64,000 nt of DNA from Medicago truncatula (Eukaryota > Streptophyta > Magnoliopsida > Fabales > Fabaceae): the NCBI RefSeq assembly GCF_003473485.1, contig NC_053045.1, forward strand, positions 50,262,494-50,326,493, written 5' to 3'. The notes under the pieces were generated by a model. The model was not told where the DNA came from and searched no databases. It was given only the letters and a program-made list of their open reading frames with translations. This document shows positions 23,740-33,665 of this stretch, in pieces (within the stretch, counting starts at the first letter, position 1; each line of letters starts with the position of its first letter). Made by a program: the position numbers and the translations under genes.

Positions 23740-24580
23740 TAACTCGACATATGATGGGTGGTAGCGGTGCTAACTTTTAAGGACACATACAATCCATGAT
23801 CGATGGTTGTGGTGGTGGGTGAGCTATGGCCGATGGTAGTGGAAAGGGAGGGTTGCAGCCGATGATGGGTGGTAGTGGTAGATATAAATTAAAATAAAAA
23901 AGTATTTTTATCTGGAAAAGGTAAATTATGGATTATTTTATTAAATTATCATTCATTCATGAAAGATAAATTAAAAAGGAAAAAGGAGAAAAAAAATATT
24001 AAATAGTTAAGGATATAATACAAAAAATAGCATTGAATGTTTCATTGGTACTCTAAAGCGGTTTATATTGTGTAATATTTTTTTCTTTCAAAACGACTTA
24101 TATTTTAGGACGGATAAAGTATGTAAAAGGAAAATAAAGCTCTACATGGAAAACATCAACTCTCCCTTATAATGGCAAATAGTTCATGTTCTAGCAGCTA
24201 GCAATGGTGTGGGAGAAGTTATTTTCTTTTGAATGGATACAATAATAAATTTATGCCAGAAGTTGTTGGATGGACAAAAGAAGCTTGGTAGACAAAAAAA
24301 CTTGGATATTCAAAAACTAAGATTTGGAGTAGACGGAAAGAAGGCTACCCTCACCTCAGACACAATATGTCACCCTCCACATATCACAGAATATGGCTGC
24401 CTTTTTTACAACCCTTATTCTCTTGATAAATCATTGTTTTTCTACTCTCTTTACAAAACTCAATCACAGTTTTTCTACTCTCTTTGCAACACTCAACCAT
24501 TGTTTTGCTACTCTCAACCACTCTTTTGCTACTGTCCTTACCACATTAAATCTTTGGTACGCCACCCTTAATGTAACCTG
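23740..24580. other. Spacer with low-complexity direct repeats
   Basis: Positions 23740-23880 repeat 'gatggtagtgg' and 'gatgggtggtag' words. Positions 24415-24545 repeat 'tttttctactctctttac' and 'ttgctactctcaacc' several times, giving a spurious open frame at 24233-24571. 'cttatattttaggacgg' near 24099 resembles one end of a Stowaway-type MITE without a partner. No gene recognised. Confidence 0.4.
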
Positions 24581-26545
24581 ATGACCGTAGTAGCTTCGAT
24601 CGCGGCTGGTATCCAAATTGGATGGGCAATACAGTTTGCAACTTTAATCCCTTGTATCCAAGATGCTTATGTCCCTTGGATGGGCAATACAGTTCACCCC
24701 TGATTGGTTGCAATGTGACTGCTCAACTCATATTACTCATAGTACTTACCATTTAAGCTTTTGCTTGTAGTTTAATGTTTTAATGACAGAAATTTGGGAA
24801 TGAAGATATTTAGTCCCCTTATAAAGTTTATTATGATGACCTAGGTGCGGTGGTGCGATAAATATGGCAAAAAAAATCATAGAAGAAGAAATACTGGAAA
24901 TCAAAGAAGAAATAGAGAACATCGATAGGACAATTGCAATGTACAACAGTCGTATAACCTACTACCAACGTGAGGTCCTAATAGAAAAGAAATGCTTGGA
25001 AGACCAACAAGAGACGTTACTTATGGCTCAATCTAATTTGAAATGCTTTGATGGTGGTAGAACGAGCAGTGGAAGAGGAAGTGGTGGTAGAGGTCGATTC
25101 AACAGTCTTTCCTCTTTTTGTTGTCGTACTACTGTTTTGCTGATAACATCCTATTTGTCTTTTTATGTTGAAACTTTCTTTTGTTTGTAGGTTTGTCAAG
25201 GTTCTAGTGGTAGAGGTGGAGGTGGAAAGAGTGGTGGTGGTGGATGGAGCGGTGGAAGAAGAAGCAGTGATAGAGGTCGATTCAATAGCCTTATAGGAAG
25301 CGATGGTATATTTTCCTCTTTTTCTGTCGTACTACTGTTTTGCTGATAGCATCCTATTTGTTTTTTTATGTTGAAATTTTCTTTTGACAATTTTCTTTTG
25401 TTTGTCGGTTTGTCAAGGTTCTGGTGGTGGAGGTGGAAGGAGTGGTGGTGGTGGATTTGAAGGAGGTGGAAGGCTCCGTGGATTTGGTGGTCGAGGAATG
25501 GGTGCTAGTCGTGGAGGACTCAATAACCTTCCTAAAAGGGAAGATACATTTTGTTTTTTGATGTTGAAATTTTCTGTTATGTTCACAACAGGATAAGAAA
25601 AGAAATTTGCAGAATTTTATTAATTGGAAACATTAACCATATCTAATTCTCACGCACCCTATAAAATTTCCAAAAATACCCCTGGGTTTTCGGATTATAA
25701 AATCCAAAAACACCCGAAGTGAATTCCGATTCTAAAATTCGGACAATACTTATGTATAATCAACCATCAGACTCTCTAACATTTCAGCAACTTTAATCCC
25801 TTGTTGCCAACGTATGTGTTCTCGGACAAATATTAGGCTTAGTGGTCCAGCCATTCATTGGCTATTACATCGACCACTGCCAATCGAGTTTCGACCGCCA
25901 TCGCCCGTTCATTTTAGGAGGTGTCATTGCAGTCGTTATTGCTGCCTTGCTCATTGCGTTTGCATCTGATCTAGGCCATTTGTTTGGTGACACCCTGGAG
26001 TCAGAAACAAAGCCACATAATATTGTCATTACTGTCTTGAGCTTATCCATGTTCGAAGTTGCAAATAATGTAGTCCAAACACCTTGTCGAGCCTTCATTG
26101 GTGACCTCGCCTCTGACGATTACAACCAAGTGATAATAGGCAACTGGTTGGTTTCTTTTTTCAAGGTTGTTGGTAATATCCTCTGATATTTAATGAGCTC
26201 TAGATTTTTTGGATTTCTGCTTAATGATTTTTATTGGACGTTGAGAACAAAAGTTTGCGAAGAGTTTTGTTTGGACCTTATAGAATCTATGTTCATCTCA
26301 ATAAAGCTCCTCATCGTACTTTCTATTGTCTTCATACTCTACGTAGAAGATGTTCCACTCACGGAAGCACAACCAGAGCCACAAATTTCTAGTTTGCTCA
26401 GTTACTTGGTGAATTCAATGGCCTACCACAATCCATGTGGATGCTAATGTTGATAACGGGGATCAGTTGGGTTGCATGGTTCCTATTTTCTTTATTCAAC
26501 ACTGATTGGATGGGCCGTGAAGTTTGTTTTAAGAGTTTTTCACTT
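24581..26545 (+). pseudogene. Sucrose/H+ symporter (SUT/SUC) pseudogene, interrupted
   Basis: The N-terminal first-helix region appears at 24581-24663 (VASIAAGIQIGWAIQFATLIP; intact family members have a VAS-AGIQFGWALQ-type stretch). The gene resumes at 25787: VVQPFIGYYIDHC, 'RHRPFILGG', 'SDLGHLFGD', 'VANNVVQTPCRAFIGDL', 'VVGNIL', stop, degraded loop, 'LYVEDVPL', a frame change, then 'NTDWMGREV' at about 26500-26530. These follow the order of helices 1 to about 7 of GPH-type sucrose transporters, which load phloem sucrose. At least three frame breaks, missing helices and the inserted block at 24656-25786 show it is dead. Introns of the original gene cannot be defined. Confidence 0.78.
24864..25595 (+). 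CDS. Putative glycine-rich protein fragment with tandemly duplicated exon blocks
   Basis: From an ATG at 24864 a frame encodes about 60 residues that should form a charged helix or coiled coil (EEEILEIKEEIENIDR...), then Gly/Ser/Arg repeats (GRGSGGRGRFNSL). The Gly-rich part recurs at 25200-25310 (GRGGGGKSGGGG, 'RGRFNSLIGSD') and 25420-25530 (GGGGGRSGGGGFEGGGR), separated by homologous intron-like spacers carrying 'cgtactactgttttgctgat' and ending '...tttgtcaag' before 'gttct'. I do not recognise the family. It lies between two copies of an 18-bp piece of the sucrose-transporter pseudogene, so it probably arrived as an insertion. Whether it is expressed is unknown; splice sites are uncertain. 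Confidence 0.35.
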
Positions 26546-27250
26546 TTGTACCCGAAATTAAAATAAAACCTGAGACTTTTTGGTGCGGAATTGGCTTTAG
26601 GAGTAAACATAAAAGTTGTAGCCATGCATGTTAGGTTTAATTGAGCGTTGATTTGACCTCATTCTAACATCTTAAACTCTTTTGAATAAATAATTTATTT
26701 ACATTAAACTCTTAAGGGTGTTATAACTACTTTGTTTCATGTTTTGAATTACTTCATTAATTTATTAAACTCTTATATCGTTATCTGTGGTTTAAATCTT
26801 CACGATTTGAGTTTTAAACCTTTAACAATAAAATAATTAAAGTTGAAATTTTCAACTCATATAGAAACTTTGCTAATAAAAAATACCAAAAAAAAATGAG
26901 TAATTGAAATTTTACAAACCTTGTATATATCACCTTAGTTGAAGGCATGATGGTCAAATATTTACATTTTTACAAACTAGTATGATACTAATGTCAAGTA
27001 CGGATTAGAAATTTGAATATCACTATTTTATTTTGAAATTAATGAATATTAAAGAAATGAGAAATTGAAGGTTGGAACCCGCAAAGGTGCAAACACACAA
27101 GAAAGCTTTCCCTGATAGCAAAATAAATTGTTTTGGACAATAATGTACAAATATATGTATATCATTATTATTTATTAATTGTTTTATGTGGTTGTAAAAA
27201 TATGGTGAAATATTTATTTTGTAAGAAATTTTATTAAACTATGTGGTTTT
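26546..27250. other. AT-rich spacer
   Basis: No gene, repeat or regulatory motif could be supported here. Confidence 0.4.
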
Positions 27251-28250
27251 AAATAGTCAATTTCCCCCCTGAAATTGTAGGTTTCGTGAATTACCCCTCT
27301 GAAATTAACAAAACTTCAATTACCCCCTGAAATTGCATAACGTTAATCAATTTACTCCTCCGTCAAATTTTTCTGTTAACTGCATGTTTACGGTTATGAT
27401 CAAATATCCCCCTGAAATTTTACACTTATGTGCAAAATACCCCCTAAACTTGAAAATTTATATTTTTTTTATCCTTGACTCAAAAGATATTAAAGGCAAA
27501 CAATTAACAATTATTAATCATATAAATATTTATGGAATGTATGTTTATGCAGCTATTGGTCATATAAATCTTTATGGAAGGTATGTTACTCATGTGTTTT
27601 AAATATATAAATATATAGAAGACTTTTTTTACACAAGTTGGTAATTATGTTAGAGTATGCAGTCATAAAGTACACAAGTCTTTGATAATTGTGTGTCCAT
27701 AAAGAAAATTCATAGGTTAATATCTGCAGAAGGAAGAAGAAACAAGACTTAGGTTTGTGAATTTGCAACTTAATTAATGATATAATTTTTATAATGCAAG
27801 AAATGTCATATCTATTAGCTGCAGCATGTTTAATTTTTATAATGCATGTTAAATAGATTTGTAAAAAATTTATCTTGCTCCTTTTTGATAAATATGAAAT
27901 ATGAATGAAAAAGCTGCACATGACAAAACCATGATTTCTTTGGCATATATTCATTCGTTTTCTTGTGAATAGAATTTTTATGACAATAGGTACAATATAC
28001 TACTTGAAGAACTAAATGTATGATTTTTGGTAAGAAAAAAAATTTAAATTTTTAAGTTTATGGGACATTTTGCACATAAGTTCAAAATTTCAGGGGGATA
28101 TTTGATCATAATCGTAAACAGTTAACAGAAAAATTTGACGGAGGGGTAAATTGATTAACGTTATGCAATTTCAGGGGGTAATTGAAGTTTTGTTAATTTC
28201 AGGGGAGTAATTGACGAAACTTACAATTTTAGGGGAGAAATTGACTATTT
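27251..28250. mobile_element. Non-autonomous element with about 190-bp terminal inverted repeats
   Basis: The left arm (27251 to about 27445, starting 'aaatagtcaatttcccccct') is recovered with few mismatches as the reverse complement of about 28060-28250. Shared landmarks include 'ccctgaaattgcataacgtt', 'gtcaaatttttctgttaac' and 'gatcaaatatccccctgaaa'. The 600-base interior is AT-rich, with an unrecognised 122-codon minus-strand frame at 27954-27586 that carries no transposase motif. Long arms suggest a MULE-like or foldback element; a target-site duplication was not resolved. Confidence 0.8.
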
Positions 28251-30156
28251 ACTCTTAAAAAATTTCTAGAAAAAATCATCAAAAAAAAAATTGTATGTAT
28301 AATTGTTACCATACTATGAATGATAAAGTTGGTGGATGTCTACCTTTGATTTTTCACATTCTTATAACTTTAATTAGTGAATAAATTGTTAGTTGTCTTT
28401 AAGTATATTTTATCATTTACTTACTTATTTGTATCACATAAATACGAGTCATGATTTAATGTAAAGACACATTTACGAAGACAACAATACATAAATTCTC
28501 ATCTACTCCATCTTTAATGTTGTTTTTTATATCTTATTTTAAAACATGTTACAAGCACGATACTCTGGCTGACTAAGATTCAAGGATTTGGAACATATAG
28601 TTTTGAAGAAAGAAGAATTTACAGGCACCTTTATAATTACGACGAAATAAAAATTTATACTTAATTTTATAATAGTCTTATAGTTTAATTTTTCATCTTA
28701 TTGCATGTGAAATTGATTTGCATTTCAAAACCTATAGAGCACATGTTTTGTTGCTTTTATTGTTTGATAAAGCTTAGTGTAAAGCCCTAATAATTTATTT
28801 TGTGTATTCATAATTATTTTATTCTATTTATGTTTTAAGAATATTTTATCTCCATTCTTTTTGATAAAATGATTCTATTATCATATGATTTTATTTAAGT
28901 GAATGAACTCTACCTTAATCTTTTATACTGCTTAGTTTTGAAGATGAAACTATTTTAAGAGGGTAATAATGTAACATTTTAGCTCATTCTTTTCCCTTGT
29001 TTTCTTCTTTGCCTCATGTCTTTCCTTCACCGTATATAATATATAAATCATGTTAATAACTATTAAGATAAGTTTATTTATGAAATATTTGGATACTAAG
29101 ACTTACGTTAGTTGTAATTAGTTTTTATTTATATGTGACTAACTAATCATAGCTAGTCACATGTAAATAAAATTAATTACAATAGAAGAATTAGGTTAGT
29201 TGTGAGATTAGATGAATTAGTTTGATTGTGTATCAAAACAATTCATCATTTGGTTCTAGTGTTATGAATGTGTTGTCCATGATTGTGTATTAGTCAATAT
29301 TAAAAAAAAATTGATCGATTACTTTATATATAATAAAATATTTATTCATAAAATTATGATACTTAACTAGAAGAAAAAAAACGTGCATAGGTAATCATAT
29401 TTGTTGTCAAAATCATTTTTAAACCTACAATCTCAATGTTAAATGATTCATAAGCACAATTTGACTAAAAAAAGGATAATAGTGTAAATATTTTATGACT
29501 TAAAAGATCAATTTATAACAAAAAAACATAAAGGAGCAATTTGTAACAAAGAAACTTAAAATAACTAACTTGTTATAAATATCTAACTTAAACAATTGTT
29601 TTAATGTGCGCTAATGTTATCCATATTTTTGCGTAACCTTTATTCTATGTGAGATGTAATTTGCGTAAACTATGATTTATTAAATCTAAATGGAAAGAAC
29701 ATTACAGTGTGATGTGATTAGACACAAGTCTAAAAGTATTTTAGATCGAGCATAAAAGCTTAATTACTTTTCTTAAAAAAAAAGTTTTAGATGAAAAAAG
29801 TATACCAGATTATTTTTTAGATTGTTCTAATGTATGCAACATTGCATAGTTTAAGCTCCAATAAATGCACCATATTTATCAACATATGTTGTCCTATTTA
29901 TTATTCTTTTCTTGAAAAATGATTTTTTTTTTTCTCTACCTCTCTCCTATTAATAATTTTTTATTTTTTAAAAAAAATCTTTTCTTTCATTACTTTTTTT
30001 TTGACAAATTATTTAAATACTTTGTTATGTTTTACTGACGGTTGTTACATTTTCCTGTCTTAAAAAAAAAAAGATCGTCATATGTGGTGTCATTTTATTT
30101 GGATAGATTAAGACTGATTGCTATTTTTTTTTTACAAAGACTAAAACTGATTATGA
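28251..30156. other. Gene-free AT-rich region
   Basis: No coding region recognised. A short hairpin at 29113-29181 is listed separately. The right part approaches the SINE at 30157. Confidence 0.4.
29113..29181. repeat. Short hairpin, arms about 27 bp
   Basis: 'tgtaattagtttttatttat' and 'atgtgact' on the left pair with 'agtcacat' and 'gtaaataaaattaattaca' on the right across a loop of about 14 bases, with few mismatches. It could be the end of a tiny MITE. It is AT-rich, so a small-RNA precursor is not supported by sequence alone. Confidence 0.6.
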
Positions 30157-30243
30157 TTTTTTTTTGTGGTGGTCGATGTTTGAACCTCGGACCTTGCATA
30201 TATTATACATTGTTCCTACCAATTGAGTTAAGGTCACGAGGAC
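30157..30243 (-). mobile_element. tRNA-derived SINE with 14-bp target-site duplication
   Basis: Same family as 2359-2446: on the minus strand it has 'gtgaccttaactcaattgg' (A-box region), 'gaggttcaaacatcg' (decayed B box), 'accacc' and an A tail (T run at 30157-30165). The flanks 'aaaactgattatga' at 30143-30156 and 30246-30259 are identical, which is strong evidence of retroposition. Confidence 0.85.
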
Positions 30244-30259
30244 AAAAAACTGATTATGA

Positions 30260-31192
30260 ATAAATTAACTATATAGCGGGCCAAAAACTAAATTCTTGTA
30301 AAAGTATTTCTCAATCCTTCAAAAGAAAAATAAAGATAATTTTTTATGGGTCTCAAAAATATTTGTTTTTTGAAAGATGAGTCTCAAAAGTATTTAAACA
30401 CCCTTAAACTCGTAACAAAAAATAATTGGATACAAAATATAAAACTAAATTTTGTTATTTTTGGTAGCCGACGAAAAAAGGCAGTAAGAAAATATTCTAA
30501 TTTTTTGAAGGAGTAAGAAAATATTCTATTAAAAATGTAGAATGATTAACAAGAGAGTAAAAAAATCCAATTTTCACGAATAGAATAATTAATAGGACAA
30601 ATATGTTTACAACATATCTCTTATCTTTTTATTCCTAAACAAAGCTTTGTTGCCCTAATTTTAACCTAATATTTTAGCAACTTTTCCCTCCTTCAAAACC
30701 TAACCATATTTCCTAATTCCCCTCCTCCAAACCCTAACCATGATTTCCTAACTTCACTCCTCCTAAAACCTATCTAATATTTTAACCTAATATTTTAGCA
30801 ACTTTTCCCTCCTTCAAAACCTAACCATATTTCCTAATTCCCCTCCTCCAAACCCTAACCATGATTTCCTAACTTCACTCCTCCTAAAACCTATCTAATT
30901 GATTTCCATAAACCATATCTCCTAACTCCCCTCCTCCAAACCCTCACCAATATATTTTAATCTTTTCTCCTAAACCGAAATCTATTTCTAAAACCATACC
31001 TTTCTCTTAAACCGAAATTTCTTAATCAACATGGTTTCCAGAAACATTCAGTCTTTGCTTTCATACCAGTGCCTCACTGGTAACCATATCTTCATTCCAC
31101 TCTGGTTTATACTAAATATATAGACTTTTGCTCTTATTCCTCGCTGTTGTAAAGTTTAAATCATTCTTTCAATCCCTTTTAATCTTTTGTAG
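30260..31192. other. Spacer upstream of the B3 gene, with tandem repeat
   Basis: Apart from the repeat at 30660-30900, positions 30900-31030 are rich in 'aaccctaacc'-like and 'ctcctccaaaccct' words. An ATG at 31031 opens 16 codons before a GT donor (31080), but its phase does not fit the next exon, so I did not include it in the B3 gene. Confidence 0.4.
30660..30900. repeat. Two-copy 121-bp tandem repeat with telo-box-like words
   Basis: A unit running from 'ttaacctaatattttagcaa' to 'cctcctaaaacctatctaat' occurs at about 30661 and again at about 30782 with almost no differences. Each copy holds 'aaaccctaaccat', similar to a telo-box. Near identity points to a fairly recent duplication. Confidence 0.85.
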
Positions 31193-32155
31193 GTCCGTTG
31201 GTGAAAACCCTCTTTTCGATCTTGACAAAGCAATCAACAAGCTGAGACTGAAATACAGATCATATATCCTTGAATATGACATTGATGTTGTATGTGTTTT
31301 TTGCGAAATATACCTATTCTTAATTATTTGCATTCTATTTTATCAACCTTTGTGATGTTTTTGTTTGTTATTTTTTTAGGGTGCAGTATGCTTGCCAAAC
31401 ATGTTTGGCGGTGATTTTGGAGATCAAATTGGGCGCTATGCAATATTAACTGATCCTAAGTCCAACAATTTTGAAGTATTAGTCGACAGAGTAAACGGAG
31501 CATTTTTTCTCACAAAGGGATGGAAAGCGATTCGTGACTTTTACGGAATCGATCTTGGTGCCTGGATTACCTTGGTTTTTGTTGGTGACGGACAGTTTGA
31601 TATACAGTTGACTGATAGGTTTCACAAGAGTATCCCCTACCCGGTTTTTGATCCCCTTATGCATTTCCTTCTTGACAAGATGAATTTGCAAGCAACTTTC
31701 GATGAATATCTCCCCCCAATAACATCTCTTCTCGCTTATCGTCACAATATCACTGACATGGTTCTTGATTTCGAAAAAAATTAACTGAGTATGATGTTAC
31801 TAAAGGTTGCATGGTATGATACACTTTTCGTGTCCACCTTAACTTCTTTTATTCCTTTTCCGTTTAGTTGATATAAGTTACATGGATTTCTAATTTTGCA
31901 GATTCTACTTTACACCGGCAATGTTCCGCAGATGCTTGATACCTCAAGACAACTGTGAATATTATCGACGATTGCGGTAACTTATGGGTGTGTGAGCTAA
32001 CTTTTGAAACTTTTCCTTATGAACACTTCAAGATAGGACGGCGTTGGAATAAGTTTGTGGAAGCTCGCAGGCTCCGTGAAGGTGTGAAGATCAGAGGGGG
32101 TGCTCCGATGGTTGGGTCATATGATACCATCTACCTTGATGTTATTTACAATTAG
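31193..32155 (+). pseudogene. B3 DNA-binding-domain protein, frameshifted
   Basis: Exon 31193-31289 (SVGENPLFDLDKAINKLRLKY...ILEYDIDV) joins in phase to 31380 (GAVCLPNMFGGDFGDQIGRYAIL, then a B3-like half: 'FFLTKGWKAIRDFYGIDLG', 'WITLVFVGDGQFDIQL'). After 'DMVLDFEK' an A run (about 31774-31780) breaks the frame: the stop at 31782 hides LTEYDVTKGCM in the next frame. An exon from 31902 gives FTPAMFRRCLIPQDN, a second frame change, then TVNIIDDCGNLWVCEL, 'YEHFKIGRRWNKFVEARRLREG', 'YDTIYLDVI' to the stop at 32153. This resembles two-B3-domain plant proteins that bind DNA. Two indels within conserved sequence suggest a pseudogene, although sequencing error in the A run is possible. Confidence 0.65.
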
Positions 32156-33299
32156 TCCATGTTTAGATAAATTGTGCAACACCTTTCCAGTTTGAATTTT
32201 AAGTTTTAGTTTCTTAGAGTTTTGGAAGCATCTATTTTTTTGTCTTTGAATTTAGCAAATGTCCCTTGAATTTTATAAATAATTTAGCCTTGCTTGCTTT
32301 GGTTTTTGATTTATATATTTGTGTTTGTGCTCCTCAAACTATATTTAGTAGCATAACTTTTAGTAACATTATTAGTAACAATTACTACCTTTTGGTGACA
32401 CTTTTAGTAACATTATTACTAACAATTACTAATCCTAATCTCTAAAATATGTTTTGGGTGGAATCAAACTAAAATCCTAATCCTAATTTCTCTCATTCAA
32501 GTAATAAGAAATTTCATCCACATCTCTAAAGTAACTTTTTGGTGGAAACAAACTAAAATCCTTATTTATCTCATTCAAATAATTACGGGATTTCATCCAC
32601 ATCTCTAAAATATGTTTTGGGTGGAAACAAACTAAAAATCCTAATTCCTCTCATTCAAGTAACTACTAAAGATTTCATCCACATCTCTAAAATATTTTTT
32701 AGGTGGAAACAAACTAAAATCCTAATCCTAATTTCTCTCATTCAACTAACCAAGAGATTTCATCCACATCTCTAAAGTAACTTTTTGGTGGAAACAAACT
32801 AAAATCCTTATTTCTCTCATTCAAATAAGTAAGAGATTTCATCCACATCTCTAAAATATATTTTGGGTGGAAACATACTAAAAATCCTAATTCTTCTCAT
32901 TCAAGTAACTGCTACATTTCACCCGAGTCAACTATTCTAATCATTTGTTATGCGTCCCTAAACCTAATTTACAAGTCAATTCTTAAGTCAAACACACTGC
33001 CCCATCAAGAATATCAATTTCATATTATTTGTATTTATCTTTATCCTAAAATGTTGGGCATTTTCTAAATTTATTCCACTTCAAGTGCATCCATTTGTTC
33101 TCTGCCCTCCCTATTTACATGCCAAATTCTTAAGTAAAAAAAAAAAGTCTCATCAAAAATATTAATTTCATTTTATTCATATTAATCTTTATCCTAAAAT
33201 GTTGGGCATTTCCTAATTTTGTTCCACTATTTTGTGCTTATCGTGATAAGTAATACTCTTTATTGCTCAACCATCATATCTTACTCACACGTATTGTTC
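32156..33299. other. 3' flank of the B3 gene and minisatellite
   Basis: Positions 32156-32340 are the presumed 3' UTR. The minisatellite at 32435-32930 is listed separately. A longer direct repeat follows: 'atcctaaaatgttgggcatt' occurs at about 33043 and 33191, each preceded by related 'tcaagaatatcaatttcat' and 'catcaaaaatattaatttc' words (period about 150 bp). Confidence 0.5.
32435..32930. repeat. Minisatellite of about 80-bp units with a three-unit higher-order pattern
   Basis: Units containing 'ggtggaaacaaactaaaatc', 'cctaatttctctcattcaa' and 'atttcatccacatctctaaa' start near 32441, 32527, 32604, 32683, 32770 and 32850. Two subtypes alternate: 'aaaatatgttttgggtgg' (A) and 'aaagtaactttttggtgg' (B) in the order A-B-A-A-B-A, so units one to three appear duplicated as a block of about 245 bp. 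Confidence 0.8.
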
Positions 33300-33663
33300 G
33301 AGGGGTGGTTTAAAGATATTGATTAATGACGAGGACGACGATTATACCGATGTTGCATCAAATGTGGTCTACAAAGAAGTTTTCCGTAATGTGTAGGACT
33401 TTTTTGTGTACTATTCATTTTCTTACTTATTGAAACTATTTGCATGTCAACAAACTTCAGTTTCCCTTTTAAAATTATATGTTATGTTAAAGTAACAAAA
33501 ACTGCGTCTTAGAATTATGGAACAATAATAAAGTCTATCGTAATTGACATTATGCTTTGATTCACGACAATTTTTACATTCAAGCGAACTACATTGTTTT
33601 ATTTTTACAGTGAATATTTACTTCTTAAAATGACCCGTGCGTTAGCATGGGTCAATGGTCTAG
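33300..33663 (+). mobile_element. Helitron remnant: helicase C-terminus and 3' terminus
   Basis: The frame from about 33299 reads SRGGLKILINDED...YTDVASNVVYKEVFRNV and stops at 33396, matching the C-terminus of PIF1/Helitron-type helicases (typically ...NVVYKEVF). About 270 bases downstream is a canonical plant Helitron 3' end: hairpin 'tgacccgtgc'-gtta-'gcatgggtca' (33631-33654) followed nine bases later by CTAG (33660-33663) and a T. The rest of the Rep/helicase ORF is absent. Confidence 0.8.
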
Positions 33664-33665
33664 TA

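Noticed and set aside
31031..31079. ATG-containing first exon of the B3 gene
   Set aside because: It has a good GT donor, but its phase does not match the exon starting at 31193, so it was left out.
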